In this document: one piece after another, positions 30,456 to 41,877 of the stretch
How the letters are laid out: each line of letters opens with the position of its first letter
Numbering within the stretch: the stretch's first letter is position 1
Source of the DNA: Tillus elongatus
Taxonomy: Eukaryota; Arthropoda; Insecta; Coleoptera; Cleridae
Assembly (NCBI GenBank): GCA_964006375.1
Contig: OZ023267.1
Coordinates: 12,811,846 to 12,875,845, forward strand
Length of the DNA stretch: 64,000 nt
Direction: 5' to 3'
The notes under the pieces: model-generated
What the model was told of the DNA's origin: nothing
What the model saw: only the letters and a program-made list of their open reading frames with translations
Database searches by the model: none
Program-made: the position numbers and the translations under genes

Positions 30456-31026
30456 AATAAGAACCCAGCAATATTAGGGCAACGCCGTGGCTGTCAGAAG
30501 ACTTAAGGCTGGTTAGAAGCAGACAATTTATAACAAAAAGAAGAATTATGGCCAGTTTCACAAAACTTGATTAAATATTTAACGGCCGGTTAGTTAATCC
30601 AGGATTAATGCAACCAATCACAGCTTCAAAATATTTGGTTGTCATGGCAAAAACCCGAATCATAGTCTGTGATTGATCGTCTGAAGCCTTGATTAACTAA
30701 TCGTCCGTTAAATATTTAACCGAGCTTTGTGAACCTGGGCATATGTGTACTGTTTGTATTCTAAGAACGCTTTTACAGCTTACATGAAAATACAAAGCTT
30801 TCTGTCTGAATTAATTTAAATCTTCCTATCTCCATATAGCACCAACCAAGGAAGACATCTGTTTTGCAAACCGCAAGTTCATGCATCCATTCATGTTATT
30901 CCAAGATAATCATCTTGTGTGTTTTTTACGGATACTAGCCGATTCATCTGGGATTGCAGTCACGTTTATGTACACCAAATCCGGATGTGATCATTACGAG
31001 CGTGTTGTTTGTAGTATATACGGGTC
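30456..31026. repeat. Segmental duplication, copy 1 (partner 35455-35807)
   Basis: Shares near-identical sequence with 35455-35807, from AAGAACCCAGCA through CTTTCTGTCTGAATTAATTT, CAAGGAAGACATCTGTTTTG and GTTGTTTGTAGTATATACGG. Differences are a MITE at 30550-30740 and about 26 bp near 30470 present only in this copy. No ORF is longer or better preserved than chance. Confidence 0.85.
30550..30740. mobile_element. MITE with about 36-bp imperfect TIRs; empty site at about 35520
   Basis: Starts GGCCAGTTTCACAAAACTTG and TTAAATATTTAACGG; ends CCGTTAAATATTTAACC and CTTTGTGAACCTGGGC, the inverse. The duplicated block at 35455-35807 lacks it, reading AAGAAGAATATGTGTACTG straight through. The flanks (TTAT left, ATAT right) suggest a short A/T-rich target duplication. 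The TIR style resembles PIF/Harbinger MITEs, which is an inference. Confidence 0.8.
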
Positions 31027-31394
31027 ACTGTCTTCTTGTCTCGTCTCTCTTGCCAATCCGCTGCATTTGTTAATTCAATTACCAAATCACTCGGTCAATT
31101 GAGATCCATCATCATCTTGTCGCTCTATTTAATTTCATATGCAACTCGCTGCCTTTATTAAATATAAACATATCAAAATAAATTGTATTAGTTTAAATTA
31201 AAAAGTCAAACATGTGGTCTTGATTAATCGTTATTATTGTTCGGCAGAACTTGTGATTTCAAAAGACGGCTCCGTCAAAATAAAAGGTCAATGATTTTTG
31301 TTTTGTTATAATTAATATATGTTTTTATTTGTGGAGACTTGATTTATGAGGAACTTATTTTAATAATGCAAAATGGATTTGTTGTTATAAATAA

Positions 31395-31724
31395 AGTCTG
31401 GACGCAGCAAGTGCGTTATGGTAGTGAATTTTCATAGAAATTGTCTGGCAACAAAAAAATTTTTAACTTTATTTTCTTGTAAACATAGAAATCTAAATTT
31501 TGGTGCATAGTTTACTCCTTATATCGGAAACCTACCTACCAAATTTGGTTACCATAGCTTTTTACTTTTTGAGAAAAACAATTTTTCGAAAGGAAACTCA
31601 AGATGTTCCCGGAAAGTCTGGTCCTATTTTCCTAGCTAACGAATTTATCCAAACCACTTACAAAAGGAAGGTGCATGCCAAATTTGATCAAAATCAGCTT
31701 ATTATTTTTTGAGTTATCTGTGTG

Positions 31725-31728
<4 letters not shown>
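31395..31728. repeat. Dispersed TA-core repeat, left part
   Basis: GTCTGGACGCAGCAAGTGCG, GGTAGTGAATTTTCATAG, then CCAAATTTGGTTACCATAGC and AGGAAGGTGCATGCCAAATT up to the TA core at 31729. Confidence 0.7.

Positions 31729-31778
<50 letters not shown>
31729..31778. repeat. (TA)n microsatellite abutting a LINE fragment
   Basis: About 50 bp of TA repeat. Its right end passes straight into LINE J1 sequence (GCAGGTGAAGG). Confidence 0.97.
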
Positions 31779-31781
<3 letters not shown>

Positions 31782-33016
31782 GGTGAAGGAACTATGGAAG
31801 AAAGCTCCTCTGAGCAGTGGCCGTGAAGATATCTATAAAAGAGAGAGAGAGAGGTCACCAACGGCACGTGTAGGGTCACCGATGAGACGTATAGCTCTCT
31901 TCTGAATGGAGTCCAGGATAGCGAGTGTAGAAGCGGCAGCGGCACTCCCAGCAGATGTGGGAGCAGTATTCGAGGTTTGGCCTTATTTGTGAAGTATATA
32001 AGGTATATAGATTAGCCGGTGAAAAGTATTTGCGAGCCCGGAAGAGGAAACCTAATTTCTTAGCAGCCGCTTCGGCAATTGCGGTGACATATTGGTGCCA
32101 ATTGAGATTTCGTTCCACAGAAATGCCAACAAGTGAAAAGGACTCATTACTTTGAATAACTTGGTTGTTCATTGTGATGGGTCTAGGGCTGGTGTACATC
32201 TTATGAGATAGAAAGCAAGACTGAAATTTGGTGGAGTTGAATTGTACAAGATTTCTACTTCCCCACAGAGACAGAACCCTCCATGAGTTTGCGATCCTCA
32301 TCTAATTGGGCTAAAGAGACAGGCTTAGAATATTGTATATGTGAGTGGAGGGTGCTGTCGTCCGCGTAACTGTGAACTGGGTTGGATGTGCTAGAGAGGA
32401 GGTCATTGATGTGGAGAAGAAACAAAGTAGGGGCTAAAGCTGAACCTTGAGGGACTCCTGCATTAATTGGATACAGTTTAGAGGAATGGCCATCCACGAC
32501 AACAGAAATGCTCCGGTTGGAGAGGAAATTAGCTGTCGAGATACAGAGTTTTGGTGGTAGGCCATAGGCCGGAAGTTTATTAAGCAGCGTTGCGTGCCAG
32601 ACCTGGTCGAATTATTTGGATATGCCTAGAGCGACAATCTGGGATTTACCGTGTAGTTCCATAGGCTTGTTCCAAGAATGGGTGACAAGGGAAAGGAGGT
32701 CGGCAGTTGATCTGCGCTGACGGAATTGATACTGCCTGTCGTGGATTAGACTGTGTTTTTCAAGAAATTTTAGTAATTCGGTGTTTATATACTTTTCCAT
32801 CCCTTTAGAGATGATTGAAAGGAGCGAAATAGGCATGTAGTTGCTAGGAAGCGCATTGGATCCTTTCTTGGGGGCGGGTTGTACTCGAGCAGTTTTCTAG
32901 TTACTAAGGAAACAGACGAATCAGGACAGGAGCAAGTTCTGGTGCGCATTTTTTGAGAACAATTGCTGGGATCTCGTCAAGGCCAGAGAATTTTAAGCGC
33001 TTTGGATCCTTTCTTG

Positions 33017-33019
<3 letters not shown>
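31779..33019 (-). mobile_element. LINE J1 fragment (reverse transcriptase), cut at both ends by (TA)n
   Basis: Minus-strand pieces in order: GWKRSNALPSNY-like palm N terminus near 32900, MPISLLSIISKGMEKYIN (32836), RQYQFRQRRSTADLLS, then SSKLYPINAGVPQGSALAPT (32480) and SYADDSTLHSH (RT active site, 32375-32345), FSLVGISVERNLNWHQYV, and LYTSQIRPNLEYCSHIC (31960). Several frameshifts. Neither the 5' end nor the 3' poly(A) end seen in the other copies is present; both edges fall directly in TA arrays (31729-31778 and 33020-33096). Confidence 0.85.

Positions 33020-33096
<77 letters not shown>
33020..33096. repeat. (TA)n microsatellite abutting a LINE fragment
   Basis: About 77 bp of TA repeat directly right of LINE J1 sequence (CCTTTCTTGGGGA). 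The right flank is dispersed-repeat arm (GCTTTGTTATTTCCGGAGAT). Confidence 0.97.
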
Positions 33097-33097
<1 letters not shown>

Positions 33098-33235
33098 CTT
33101 TGTTATTTCCGGAGATACAAGAATTTTTCCGGAAAAACTAGTCCAATTTCCCTGGATAACGCACCTATCCAAACCACTTACAAAAGGAAGGTACCTACCA
33201 AATGTCATCAAAATCGGCCTATTATTTTTTGTGTT

Positions 33236-33239
<4 letters not shown>

Positions 33240-33327
<88 letters not shown>
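33240..33327. repeat. (TA)n microsatellite
   Basis: About 88 bp. The repeat arm between this and the preceding array is only 143 bp long. Confidence 0.97.
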
Positions 33328-33329
<2 letters not shown>

Positions 33330-34600
33330 CGTTTTACGAAAAATTCGCTAATAAAAAAAATATATTATGTATTTAAAACCGTCAAAATTCATTTGTGACT
33401 CTACCAAATGTTCTGGGTTTACGTGTTAGGTAGGGAACATCCAGTTTAAATTGTGTAGCAAGTGCAATGAAAGGTATTATATGTACTTATTTATATCTAC
33501 ACTCTGTATACAAATTTTCAAGTAAATAAATATATGTATGTGCTTTGTAAATAAAACAAACATCCTTCTTATTAACTAGGCATAACCATATAAGACCGTA
33601 CAACAAACTTGATGTAACTGATCTTTCGATAAACTAAAATTGCACATAAAACTGCGTCATAAAATGCCAGAACAAATGTATACAGTACAAAGGCTTGACT
33701 ACATCTAACATTTATTATGTTAGTTGTCCATTCAGGGGATATTAATGTGATGGGTCAGCTATAGAAACGTGTACAAAGCAAAAATCACCACAAGAAGAGG
33801 ACTATTCAAATGTGTGAAGAGTAAGCGCGACCCCAGCTTTTTTCAAAGGGCACATGAAACAAAAACTTTTTTCCCAAGTCTTATACAAGAATACATACAA
33901 ACACTGACCTATCGGCATTTCAATGCTTTTCAATAAAATGGCTTCCATGTTTTACTAGTAAACGTTTTGAAGCAAAATAATAATTATTAGTATTATTTGT
34001 TCTCAGAATTAGGTGGTTGTTTGTAGACACGGTATGGTATAAAGCATCTTTAACAGATAAAACATGTAGCAATTATTAAACAACTATAGTCTGGGCACGT
34101 CGGCTGTATGCATATGCGACAGGTCGACAAAGGGCATTGTTTTACAGCTTTCCTAGTTGATCTTCGACCCCTGCAATCCACGTTTTATAGAGAAAAATCT
34201 CTTAGAGGGCTTGGCCACGATGTCTCGTCACCATATGCCTTGTTCGCCGAGCTTGCCCGTATATTGTTTGGTTGCTAGTTGGTATGGAGTATGGAGTAAT
34301 TTCCAAACGAATACAGGTGTTCCGCTAATCCAGAAATTATTTTTTAAAACATGGGCTTTATTTTTATTAATTAAAACATAGTGTATTTATTAACAAAAGT
34401 GTACTATAGTTACAAAACTAATTTTGTTCGTAAGAATTCATGTTTGAACGTTCTAGCACATCGATAGTTGATGCTGTATATACATCAGAAAATCATAATA
34501 AGCATCATCATCATAATCACAATCTACAGGCAATGTCGCCCTGTCTTCGCATCCAGGACTCTCTGTTAGAAGAAGCTCTTTCTATTTCGTTATAACTGCC
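33330..34600. other. AT-rich stretch, nothing recognised
   Basis: I see no coding motif, repeat family shared with the rest of the window, or RNA gene. The 74-codon ORF at 34157 has no recognisable features. Confidence 0.4.
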
Positions 34601-34609
34601 GCAATTCGT

Positions 34610-35450
34610 CAATTTTGCCAGGCTTGTACGTATCCTTTTTTGGTAAGTGGCTTGGATAAGCTTGGATCGTTAGCCAGAAATAGTTTTAAAAAATAGCCAA
34701 AAAAAAAATAGAACCAGTTTTTCCAGCAAAATTTTGGATTTTCTTTCGAAAAATTTTGTATCTCCGTAAATAACAGAGCTACGATAACTAAATTTGGCAT
34801 ATACGTTTCTCAAATTTGACCTACATGCCGAAATTAAGATCTTTAAGTTAAAAATAAAAAAAAGTTATAGGCTTTTAACCAAAAACATTTTGGGCGCCAC
34901 CGGTGATCCGAGGAAAGCACAAGAACAAAACATTTTGTGTGAGTAACAAAACCAATTGAATATTACATACAACGGTTAAGTTTTCTTGACGCAAAAACGT
35001 CAAGAAGTAGCAGAAAAAATATTTTGAAAATTTATAATTACTTCTCAAAATATCATAGTCGCGATTTGAAACGTCAAAATTTGTAATTTTCAGACAACGA
35101 ACCTGAAACAAATACGGATTACGTATAAAAAATATCGTTATAAGTGTGCTTTACAAAGCTTTAAGTTTCAGCTTCAACCATCATTGTCCTTCATTTTACT
35201 AAAATATTTTCGGAAAATCTATTTCAAATAGACCCTTTTTCTGATGCTTTGGCAGTAGGTTCAGATATAGAGTTTATAGTTTAATAGTCTATATTTTCAC
35301 AAATATTAGTAGAAATAGTTCGTTATTGAGAAGATCGGGACTTATGAATTTAAAAAGATTACTTCAAATGAGCGCGAACTAAAACTCCTAAAACCCACAT
35401 ACCTTGTCAGTTTCAGTTCTTCTCTGTTTATACATATACAGGGTGACGCA
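34610..35450. repeat. Dispersed TA-core repeat, right arm without TA core
   Basis: CAGGCTTGTACGTATCC, TAGCCAGAAATAG, TTTCCAGCAAAATTTTGG, the TTTGAAACGTCAAAATTTG block, TGATGCTTTGGCAGTAGG and AGCGCGAACTAAAACTCC. Same module order as 27.5-28.1 kb. Confidence 0.7.
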
Positions 35451-35454
35451 TTTC

Positions 35455-35807
35455 TATATAAGAACCCAGCAGAAGACTTAAGCCTGGTTAGAAGCAGAAA
35501 ATTTACAACAAAAAGAAGAATATGTGTACTGTTTGTATTCTAAGAACGCTTTTACAGCTTAGATGCAAATACGAAGCTTTCTGTCTGAATTAATTTAAAT
35601 CTTCCTATATCCATATAGCACCATCCAAGGAAGACATCTGTTTTGCAAACCGCAAGTTCATGCATCCATTCATGTTATTCCAAGATAATCATCTTGTGTG
35701 TTTTTTACGGATACTAGCCGATTCATCTGGGATTGCAGTCACGTTTATGTACACCAAATCCGGATGTGATCATTACGAGCGTGTTGTTTGTAGTATATAC
35801 GGGTCAG
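35455..35807. repeat. Segmental duplication, copy 2 (partner 30456-31026)
   Basis: Near-identical to copy 1 but without the MITE and without about 26 bp near 35470. It ends at a GGTCA pentamer array. The left flank is dispersed-repeat sequence. Confidence 0.85.
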
Positions 35808-35826
35808 GTCAGGTCAGGTCAGGTCA
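35802..35826. repeat. (GGTCA)5 pentamer array
   Basis: Five perfect GGTCA units at the right edge of the duplicated block, where copy 1 has only one. Overlapping AGGTCA hexamers resemble nuclear-receptor half-sites, but there is no sign that they function. Confidence 0.9.
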
Positions 35827-36310
35827 TTCGTTATTATAAAAGATATGAGAAAAAATTACATACGTTAATTATAGGGTGTCTCCAGCTGCATCTTATAAAC
35901 CTGTTTGGTAATCACAGGCTGGCCTATAAGTTGTTGGTGATACACACTTTCTTTTTTTAATAGAACATCCCTTATGTTATTGCAATTTTGTATGGAATTA
36001 TAATACATGTTTGTAGAAAGTTTTAGTGTTTCCGTAGAAATAATTTTTTGTAAGATTTTTGTGATATGTTGGTAATTAATAAATGTTTAGTAAGTTATTG
36101 TAAAAAAAAGTTATCGTATTTTTGTGAAAATATAATTTAGTGTAACATTACTGAAGGAAATTTCTGTAAAAAAAAAAAGTGAATTTTTTTTCAATTTTGG
36201 TCCTAAATCTGTTTGTGAATAATTATATCTTGGCACGTGGTTAAATAGCTTCAACAGGTTTTTGACAACAATTCGCTACCATAACGTACTTTCTGCGCCC
36301 AGAATTTTCT
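35827..36310. repeat. Dispersed repeat with hairpin-arm sequence
   Basis: Contains the ATGAGAAAAAATTACATACG arm of the 6.6-kb hairpin, the stretch shared with 6.0-6.5 kb in reverse (TTGTAAGATTTTTGTGATATG) and the terminus ACCATAACGTACTTTCTGCG. Confidence 0.6.
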
Positions 36311-36499
36311 TCTTAATTTACCACTTCCCCCTTTACAAGTACATGTCTCTCAAATACGAGGGTATATTGATATCCAGTTATCCTAGAAATTTTTCAGTAA
36401 GCAAAATTGAATTTAGTTCATATGGTAAAACTATGATGTTTTATAAATAAACTGTCAAAGCTTGACATTCAAAGGTAGAAGAGTTACAAAACTGTAAAT

Positions 36500-36790
36500 T
36501 TTTAAAAAGGGCATGTCTGAGAAACAGCTGGATTTAGATAAAGAAGAGTTTTGGTCAGTTATTAAGTATTTATTTTGGAAAACGTTAGCAGGCTAAAAAT
36601 TTGTGATACGGTATAAACCTTAAGTGACTAATGTCGTTCGTATGCCTCCATTAAAAACCTGGTCGAGCAATTTGAAAGAAGACAATCAGATGTCAAAGAT
36701 TGGCACCGCTCTGGAAGAGTAGTTTCTGTGATTACCCAACAAAACATTGATTCTATCGGTTATGTTCCAATATTTGTGAACATTCACGTC
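36500..36790 (+). pseudogene. mariner-like transposase N-terminal remnant
   Basis: The frame LVEQFERRQSDVKDWHRSGR followed by VVSVITQQNIDSI (about 36660-36760) matches the helix-turn-helix linker of mariner transposases (F-x-x-G-x-x-x-x-x-D-x-x-R-S-G-R-P). Stop codons are upstream and no catalytic residues remain. This is a different lineage from the 2.5-kb copy. Confidence 0.5.
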
Positions 36791-37059
36791 TAACATCACG
36801 GACTTTAACCTTGTCGCTTGTTACCCTGGAACCTCCCTTAACGCCTACAAGAACCGGCAGGTGGCGCAAGTACCGACAATGGCGCCATGGGACAAGTGTC
36901 ATCGAGCGGCAACAACATAGAGAAGCAGCTAGATTGAATGAGATAACTCTCCCACTTCTTCGTCATCCAGTGGTCAATAAGCCTGGTAGCAATTCCGGCT
37001 GAACCGTGAGCGGTAGTCATACACAGCATAATAGTTGACTATACTGTGATCATACGAAA

Positions 37060-37250
37060 CTTAGCGTCGTCGTCTAGCGGTCAGGAGGCATCGTAGAAAG
37101 ATCGCCTGACCCGCGACCCGTAATCAACACTTCTTCATCATCAATACACCAAAATCGACGTTTGTCACCTAGACAGGTCAGTGAGCCTCGTTGTAGGAAG
37201 AGCCAGCCTTCCGACGAGCGACTGACCCGTGATTAGATATCCATTAGACC
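37060..37250 (+). other. tRNA-like box A segment, possible SINE relic
   Basis: GCGTCGTCGTCTAGCGGTCA resembles a tRNA 5' half (box A), and GACCCGTGATTAGATATCC appears later after two related stretches (CGACCCGTAATC and GACCCGTGATTAG; AAATCGACGTTTGTCACC and AAATCTACGTTGTCACC). There is no canonical box B and no clear duplication of the target site. Confidence 0.25.
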
Positions 37251-37579
37251 GCTTGCACACGGCATCAAGACATCGAAATCTACGTTGTCACCTGGATAAC
37301 TTTGGTTCCCTTGCACGACGCCCCCAGATACCAGCGAAATCCTCCACATCCTGGTTACGGCAACACTACCACATTTTTAAGTCACCTCGCCATGTAGTAA
37401 TCAATATTGAACCACAATTCAACCATTATCTTTATGTGCAAACTTGTAACATTAAAATTGTTGTTTTGACGCCATGTGTATTCATTACAACTCTGCACTC
37501 AAAAAGGACAATGCATCTGGTCCTGCTCGAGTTATGTGAACGGGTAATTTTAACCACCATTCTAGTTCTAAACTAATAA

Positions 37580-38560
37580 TTCTAATCCACTGACTTTAAT
37601 CTAACTAAAACATTTTGATCTGGTCGCTCCAGTTTGAAGGAACCTCGGACCAATAAATGATTTAAGAAGAACGACAATTTGGGCTTAAACGTATAGCAGA
37701 AACATTGCACATTTCCTATGAAGATTATTTCACCTTGACTTGGGAATGAGAATACTTTTTACAAAATGGATTCCAAAATGCTTGACCGCTAATAAAAAGT
37801 GCGCTCGCTCGTCTGACAATGTCGAAGGAAATGTGACACTCTTCTGAAGACGATTCCCCAAAGTTTTCCCAACGTATTTTAATCTTCTGTTTTTTATTCG
37901 TTTACATAATAATATATTTTTACCTATAGACACAAAATAAATGTTTCTTTTCCAAGGCGAGTTTATTTACTGAGAGAACATAAAATGTCCCTCGTATTTG
38001 CATGGTCCTAGCACCTCACTGTATAGTATATAGATGCATGTTTACATTTAATCTATTCGGTCCATTTCGCGGATGCCTTTGTCTTTGTTTATAGGTGGGT
38101 TGTGGGTGTGCCACTCATTTGAACTACCGCCGCGTATGCTCTCCCCCATTTCTTCCTCTTGTACATTCGACATGACCGTGCCGTGGCAACATTAATAATA
38201 GCGGTTCTTTTGTGTTGTCTGGATCTGTTTGTTAGAATGTCCCGTGTCTCCGTATATAAACCACACACACATGCACATACCTTTTGATATTAGCTAGTTC
38301 ATATTTAAAATGCTGCTCCCTCAGTTTCTTGTCTGGTTATAAATTCATTCTTCCGTTCATACCTCCATTCATTCATCAGATTAAAAACTTAAGAGTTATG
38401 TATAGACTTATATTTTGAAGCTATTTGAATTCAGGTAGGTCTCTATCTGTGGAAGGATATAAGAATGGATAAACGTGTAGAAAAAGTGTAATAGATTAAG
38501 ATATACAGATTTGTAAAATAAACGTTAGGGTATTTTCTCACGCTAGTAAGATTACCATAC
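37580..38560. other. Unassigned single-copy-looking stretch
   Basis: No motif recognised on either strand. The section 38050-38300 is less AT-rich than its surroundings, but no open frame there has recognisable features. Confidence 0.35.
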
Positions 38561-38569
38561 ATTAAAAAA

Positions 38570-38815
38570 GTCTTGAGACACAAAGTGCCTTATGGTAGCG
38601 AATTTTATTTAAAAATTACAGAGTGTAGTGCAAATCGTAAAAGATTCTCATATTCATTCTAATTTATCATTGAATAACTGAAAAAGATTTCTTAGTGAAT
38701 TTCCTTTAAAAAAAAAATCACTAATGACGAGATCCAGATTTTTTTTATTTTGAAAAAATGACTTCAAATGAGCGCGAACTAGGCCTCCTAGAACCAATAT
38801 CCAGAGTCAGTTTCA

Positions 38816-38820
<5 letters not shown>
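38570..38820. repeat. Dispersed TA-core repeat fragments
   Basis: GTCTTGAGACACAAAGTGCC and GGTAGCGAATTTTA, then after a break TCTTAGTGAATTTCC, AAATCACTAATGACG and GCGCGAACTAGGCC leading to the TA core. Confidence 0.6.

Positions 38821-38903
<83 letters not shown>
38818..38903. repeat. (TA)n microsatellite
   Basis: About 86 bp of TA repeat followed by TTTA/TTTACTTA-like repeats to 38930. Confidence 0.97.
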
Positions 38904-38906
<3 letters not shown>

Positions 38907-39062
38907 CTTATTTATTTACTTATTTATTTCTGACATAAATTTTACAATGTACAATACAAATAAGCTTAGGCTTGTGGCTGTATTAAATGTACAATTTTAA
39001 AGCTTAGTATCTAAAATAATATTTTAATCCAAAGTCGTGTTTAAAAACTGTCTGTTTGACAG

Positions 39063-39065
<3 letters not shown>

Positions 39066-39140
<75 letters not shown>
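39066..39140. repeat. (TA)n microsatellite
   Basis: About 75 bp. The right flank is the hairpin-arm sequence known from 6.6 kb (ATACAAGATACGAAAAAAAG). Confidence 0.97.
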
Positions 39141-39142
<2 letters not shown>

Positions 39143-39214
39143 CAAGATACGAAAAAAAGTTGTACACGTTAATTATAGGGTTTCTTGAGCTGCATCTTTT
39201 ACAATTATTTTATC

Positions 39215-41748
39215 TGTTGCATTGGTCACCTTCTGACAACAACTTTTTCCAGCTCTTCGACTACCTTTCTGAAAAAAAACGACCATCTGATTGTTGAATA
39301 TCCTTCCTGTGAGGTCACTATGCTTGGCGATTTCAATGTCCATAATAAGGAATGGCTAGGATCTTCAAAAATCGATCAACAAGGGAGAGCAGCGGAGGCC
39401 TTTACAGCCAGCAATTCTTTAGCCAATATGGTTCAGCAACCTACTTACTTTCCTCGCATCCCAACACACAGCTCAAATCCTTTGGATCTTCTTCCTACTA
39501 CAAAACCTGAATGCTATAAAATATCAGTCACCGCCCCCCTTGGTCGCTCAGACCACGGCATGGTCACTGTTTCCTGCGCAAAGCAACCCAAGGTCACAGT
39601 CATCACACCCACGTATCCTTTGGCACTACAACCCTGCGAACTGGGACGAAATGCGGGATTACTTTTCCTCATTTCCATGGGCGTCTGTCTGCTTCTCTCA
39701 TCCTGACCCCTCTGATCTCACAAAACGTCACCGAAACCATCCAAGCTGGCATGGAATTATTTATTCCACGTACACAGAAAACCTCTTCAGCCACTCAAAA
39801 GGCCTGGTTCTCTAAATCATGTGACAAGGCCAGACTTGGAAAGGTCAAAGCTCACAAAACGCTTCTACACAATCCCAGTCAAGAAAACCGTCAAGCATTT
39901 AACGACGCAAGAAACCGCTATATCCGCATTCTTTCTGAGGCAAAAAACTCGTTTAATAACCACATCAAAAACAAAGTCCTCCAACGGCAGCAAACCCTTC
40001 TGGACTCTTGCCCAATCTATTGGGAATAATTTCTGCAAGAGCACGTTCCTACCTCTTGTTTCAGGGGATGAAATTGTTTCTACCGCCCTGGGCAAGGCTG
40101 ACCTTTTTGCCTCGTTCGCCGGCAATTCTACTCTCAACCCACCTCCAAATGTTCAACCACCAACAGTCCCCAATGTCGCGCATAAAATGATGGACATCAT
40201 TTTCAAACTAAAAAGGTACGGAAGATGATCTATTCTCTTAATACCAGGAAAGCCTCTGGCCTTGATGAGATCGCAGCAATTGTTCTCAAAAAATGCGCAC
40301 CAGAACTTGCTCCTGTCCTAACTTGTCTGTTTCAGACACGTTACAATAGAGTCATGTTCCCTACTAACTGGAAAACTGCTCGAGTACAACCCGTCCCCAA
40401 GAAGGGATCCAAAGCGCTTCCTAGAAACTACAGGCCTATTGTTCTCATTTCAGTCTTCTCTAAAGTGATAAAAAGTATATAAATACCGAATTACTAAAAT
40501 TTCTTGAAAACACAGTCTAATCCACGGCAGGCAGTATGGATTCCGTTAGCGCAGATCAACTGCCGACCTCCTTTCCTTTGTCACCTATTCTTGGAACAAG
40601 TCTATGGACCTATACGGTGAATCCCAGGTTGTCGCTCTAGACATATTCAAAGCATTCGACCAGGTCTGGCACGCAGCGCTACTTAATAAGCTTCCAGCCT
40701 ATGGCCTACCACCAAAAATCTGTACCTGGACAGCAAATTTCCTCTCCAACCGTAGCATTTCTGTTGTCGTGGATGGCAATTCCTCTAAACTGTATCCAAT
40801 TAATGCAGGGTTTAATTTAATTAATGCCTCAAGGTTCAGCTTTAGCCCCTACTTTGTTTCTTCTCCACATCAATGACCTCCTCTCTAGCACACCCAACCC
40901 AGTTCACAGTTACGCGGATGACAGCACCCTCCACTCAAATATACAATATTCTAAGCCTGTCTCTTTAGCCCAATTAGATGAGAATTCAACCCCACCAAAT
41001 CTCAGTCTTGCTTTATATCTCATAAGAGATACACCAGCCCTAGACCCATCACAATGAACAACGAAGTTATTCAAAGTAATGAGTCCTTTTCACTTGTTAG
41101 CATTTCTGTGGATCGAAATCTCAATTGGCACCAACATGTCACATCAATTTCAGAAGCGGCTGCTAAGAAATTAGGTTTCCTCTTCCGGGCTCGCAAATAC
41201 TTTTCACCATCTAATCTCCATACCTTATATACTTCATAAATAACGCCAAACCTCGAATACTGCTTCCACATCTGGGGTGCCGCTGCCATTTCTACACTCG
41301 CTATCCTGGACTCCATTCAGAAGAGAGCTATACATATCATCGGTGACCCTAGCCTCACCCAAAGGCTGCCATCCCTTGCCCACCGACGTACCGTTGGTGA
41401 CCTCTCTATCTCTTTTATAGATGTCTGCACGGGCACTGCTCAGAGGAGATTTCTTCCATAGTTGCTCCACCTGCTGCCCCAAACAGATCTACCAGTGGAA
41501 CAGAGCGAATCCACCCTTTTACTGTCCAGGTCACCAGACATAGAACATCTTGTTAGGCCCGCTCTTTTATCCCGAGGACTTCCAAGTTGTGGAATTCCTT
41601 GCCGGCACATGTTTTTCCTTCTCCTCCGAACCTCCAAACCTTCAAGTCCAGAATTAACAAGTTGCCTCTTTCCTCCTTGTCGACACCCACGGTACGATAG
41701 TATTTAGACTGTAGGCCCACGTGGCGTGTTGTTGAAATAAAAAAAAAA
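39215..41748 (+). mobile_element. LINE J1, 5'-truncated copy with endonuclease, reverse transcriptase and poly(A)
   Basis: The longest J1 copy. Endonuclease second half: [15 protein letters not shown] (about 39310), [18 protein letters not shown] and LGRSDHGMV (the S-D-H motif, about 39545). Linker, then RT: NTRKASGLDEIAAIVLKKC (about 40235), NYRPIVLISVFSKVI, VALDIFKAFDQVWHAALL (domain A, about 40635), GSALAPTLFLLHINDLLSS and SYADDSTLHSN (active site, about 40910), then FSLVSISVDRNLNWHQHV. The 3' end reads GTTGTTGAAAT followed by an A tract (41738-41748). Many frameshifts. The left flank and the right flank (ATTTGATAATCGCAGGGTGG) are two halves of one dispersed repeat, so the LINE inserted into it. 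Confidence 0.9.
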
Positions 41749-41877
41749 GATTTGATAATCGCAGGGTGGCCCATACGTCGTTGGTGATACCTACAATTGT
41801 TTTTTCGAACACCTTTACATTATTGCATTTTTGCATTTTTTAACGAAATTTGATGCATGTTTGTAAGAAAAAAAATC
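41749..41877. repeat. Dispersed repeat, right half after the LINE insertion
   Basis: GGTGGCCCATACGTCGTTGG and GATACCTACAATTG match 29575-29610 and 15000; continues to GATGCATGTTTGTAAG before a MITE. Confidence 0.65.

Noticed and set aside
30881..31102. 73-codon ORF starting MHPFMLFQDNHLVC
   Set aside because: Lies in the duplicated block. The second copy keeps the first part, but there is no domain and the frame ends differently beyond the duplication edge.
37229..37576. 115-codon ORF
   Set aside because: No motif, domain or homologous copy in the window; composition as expected by chance.
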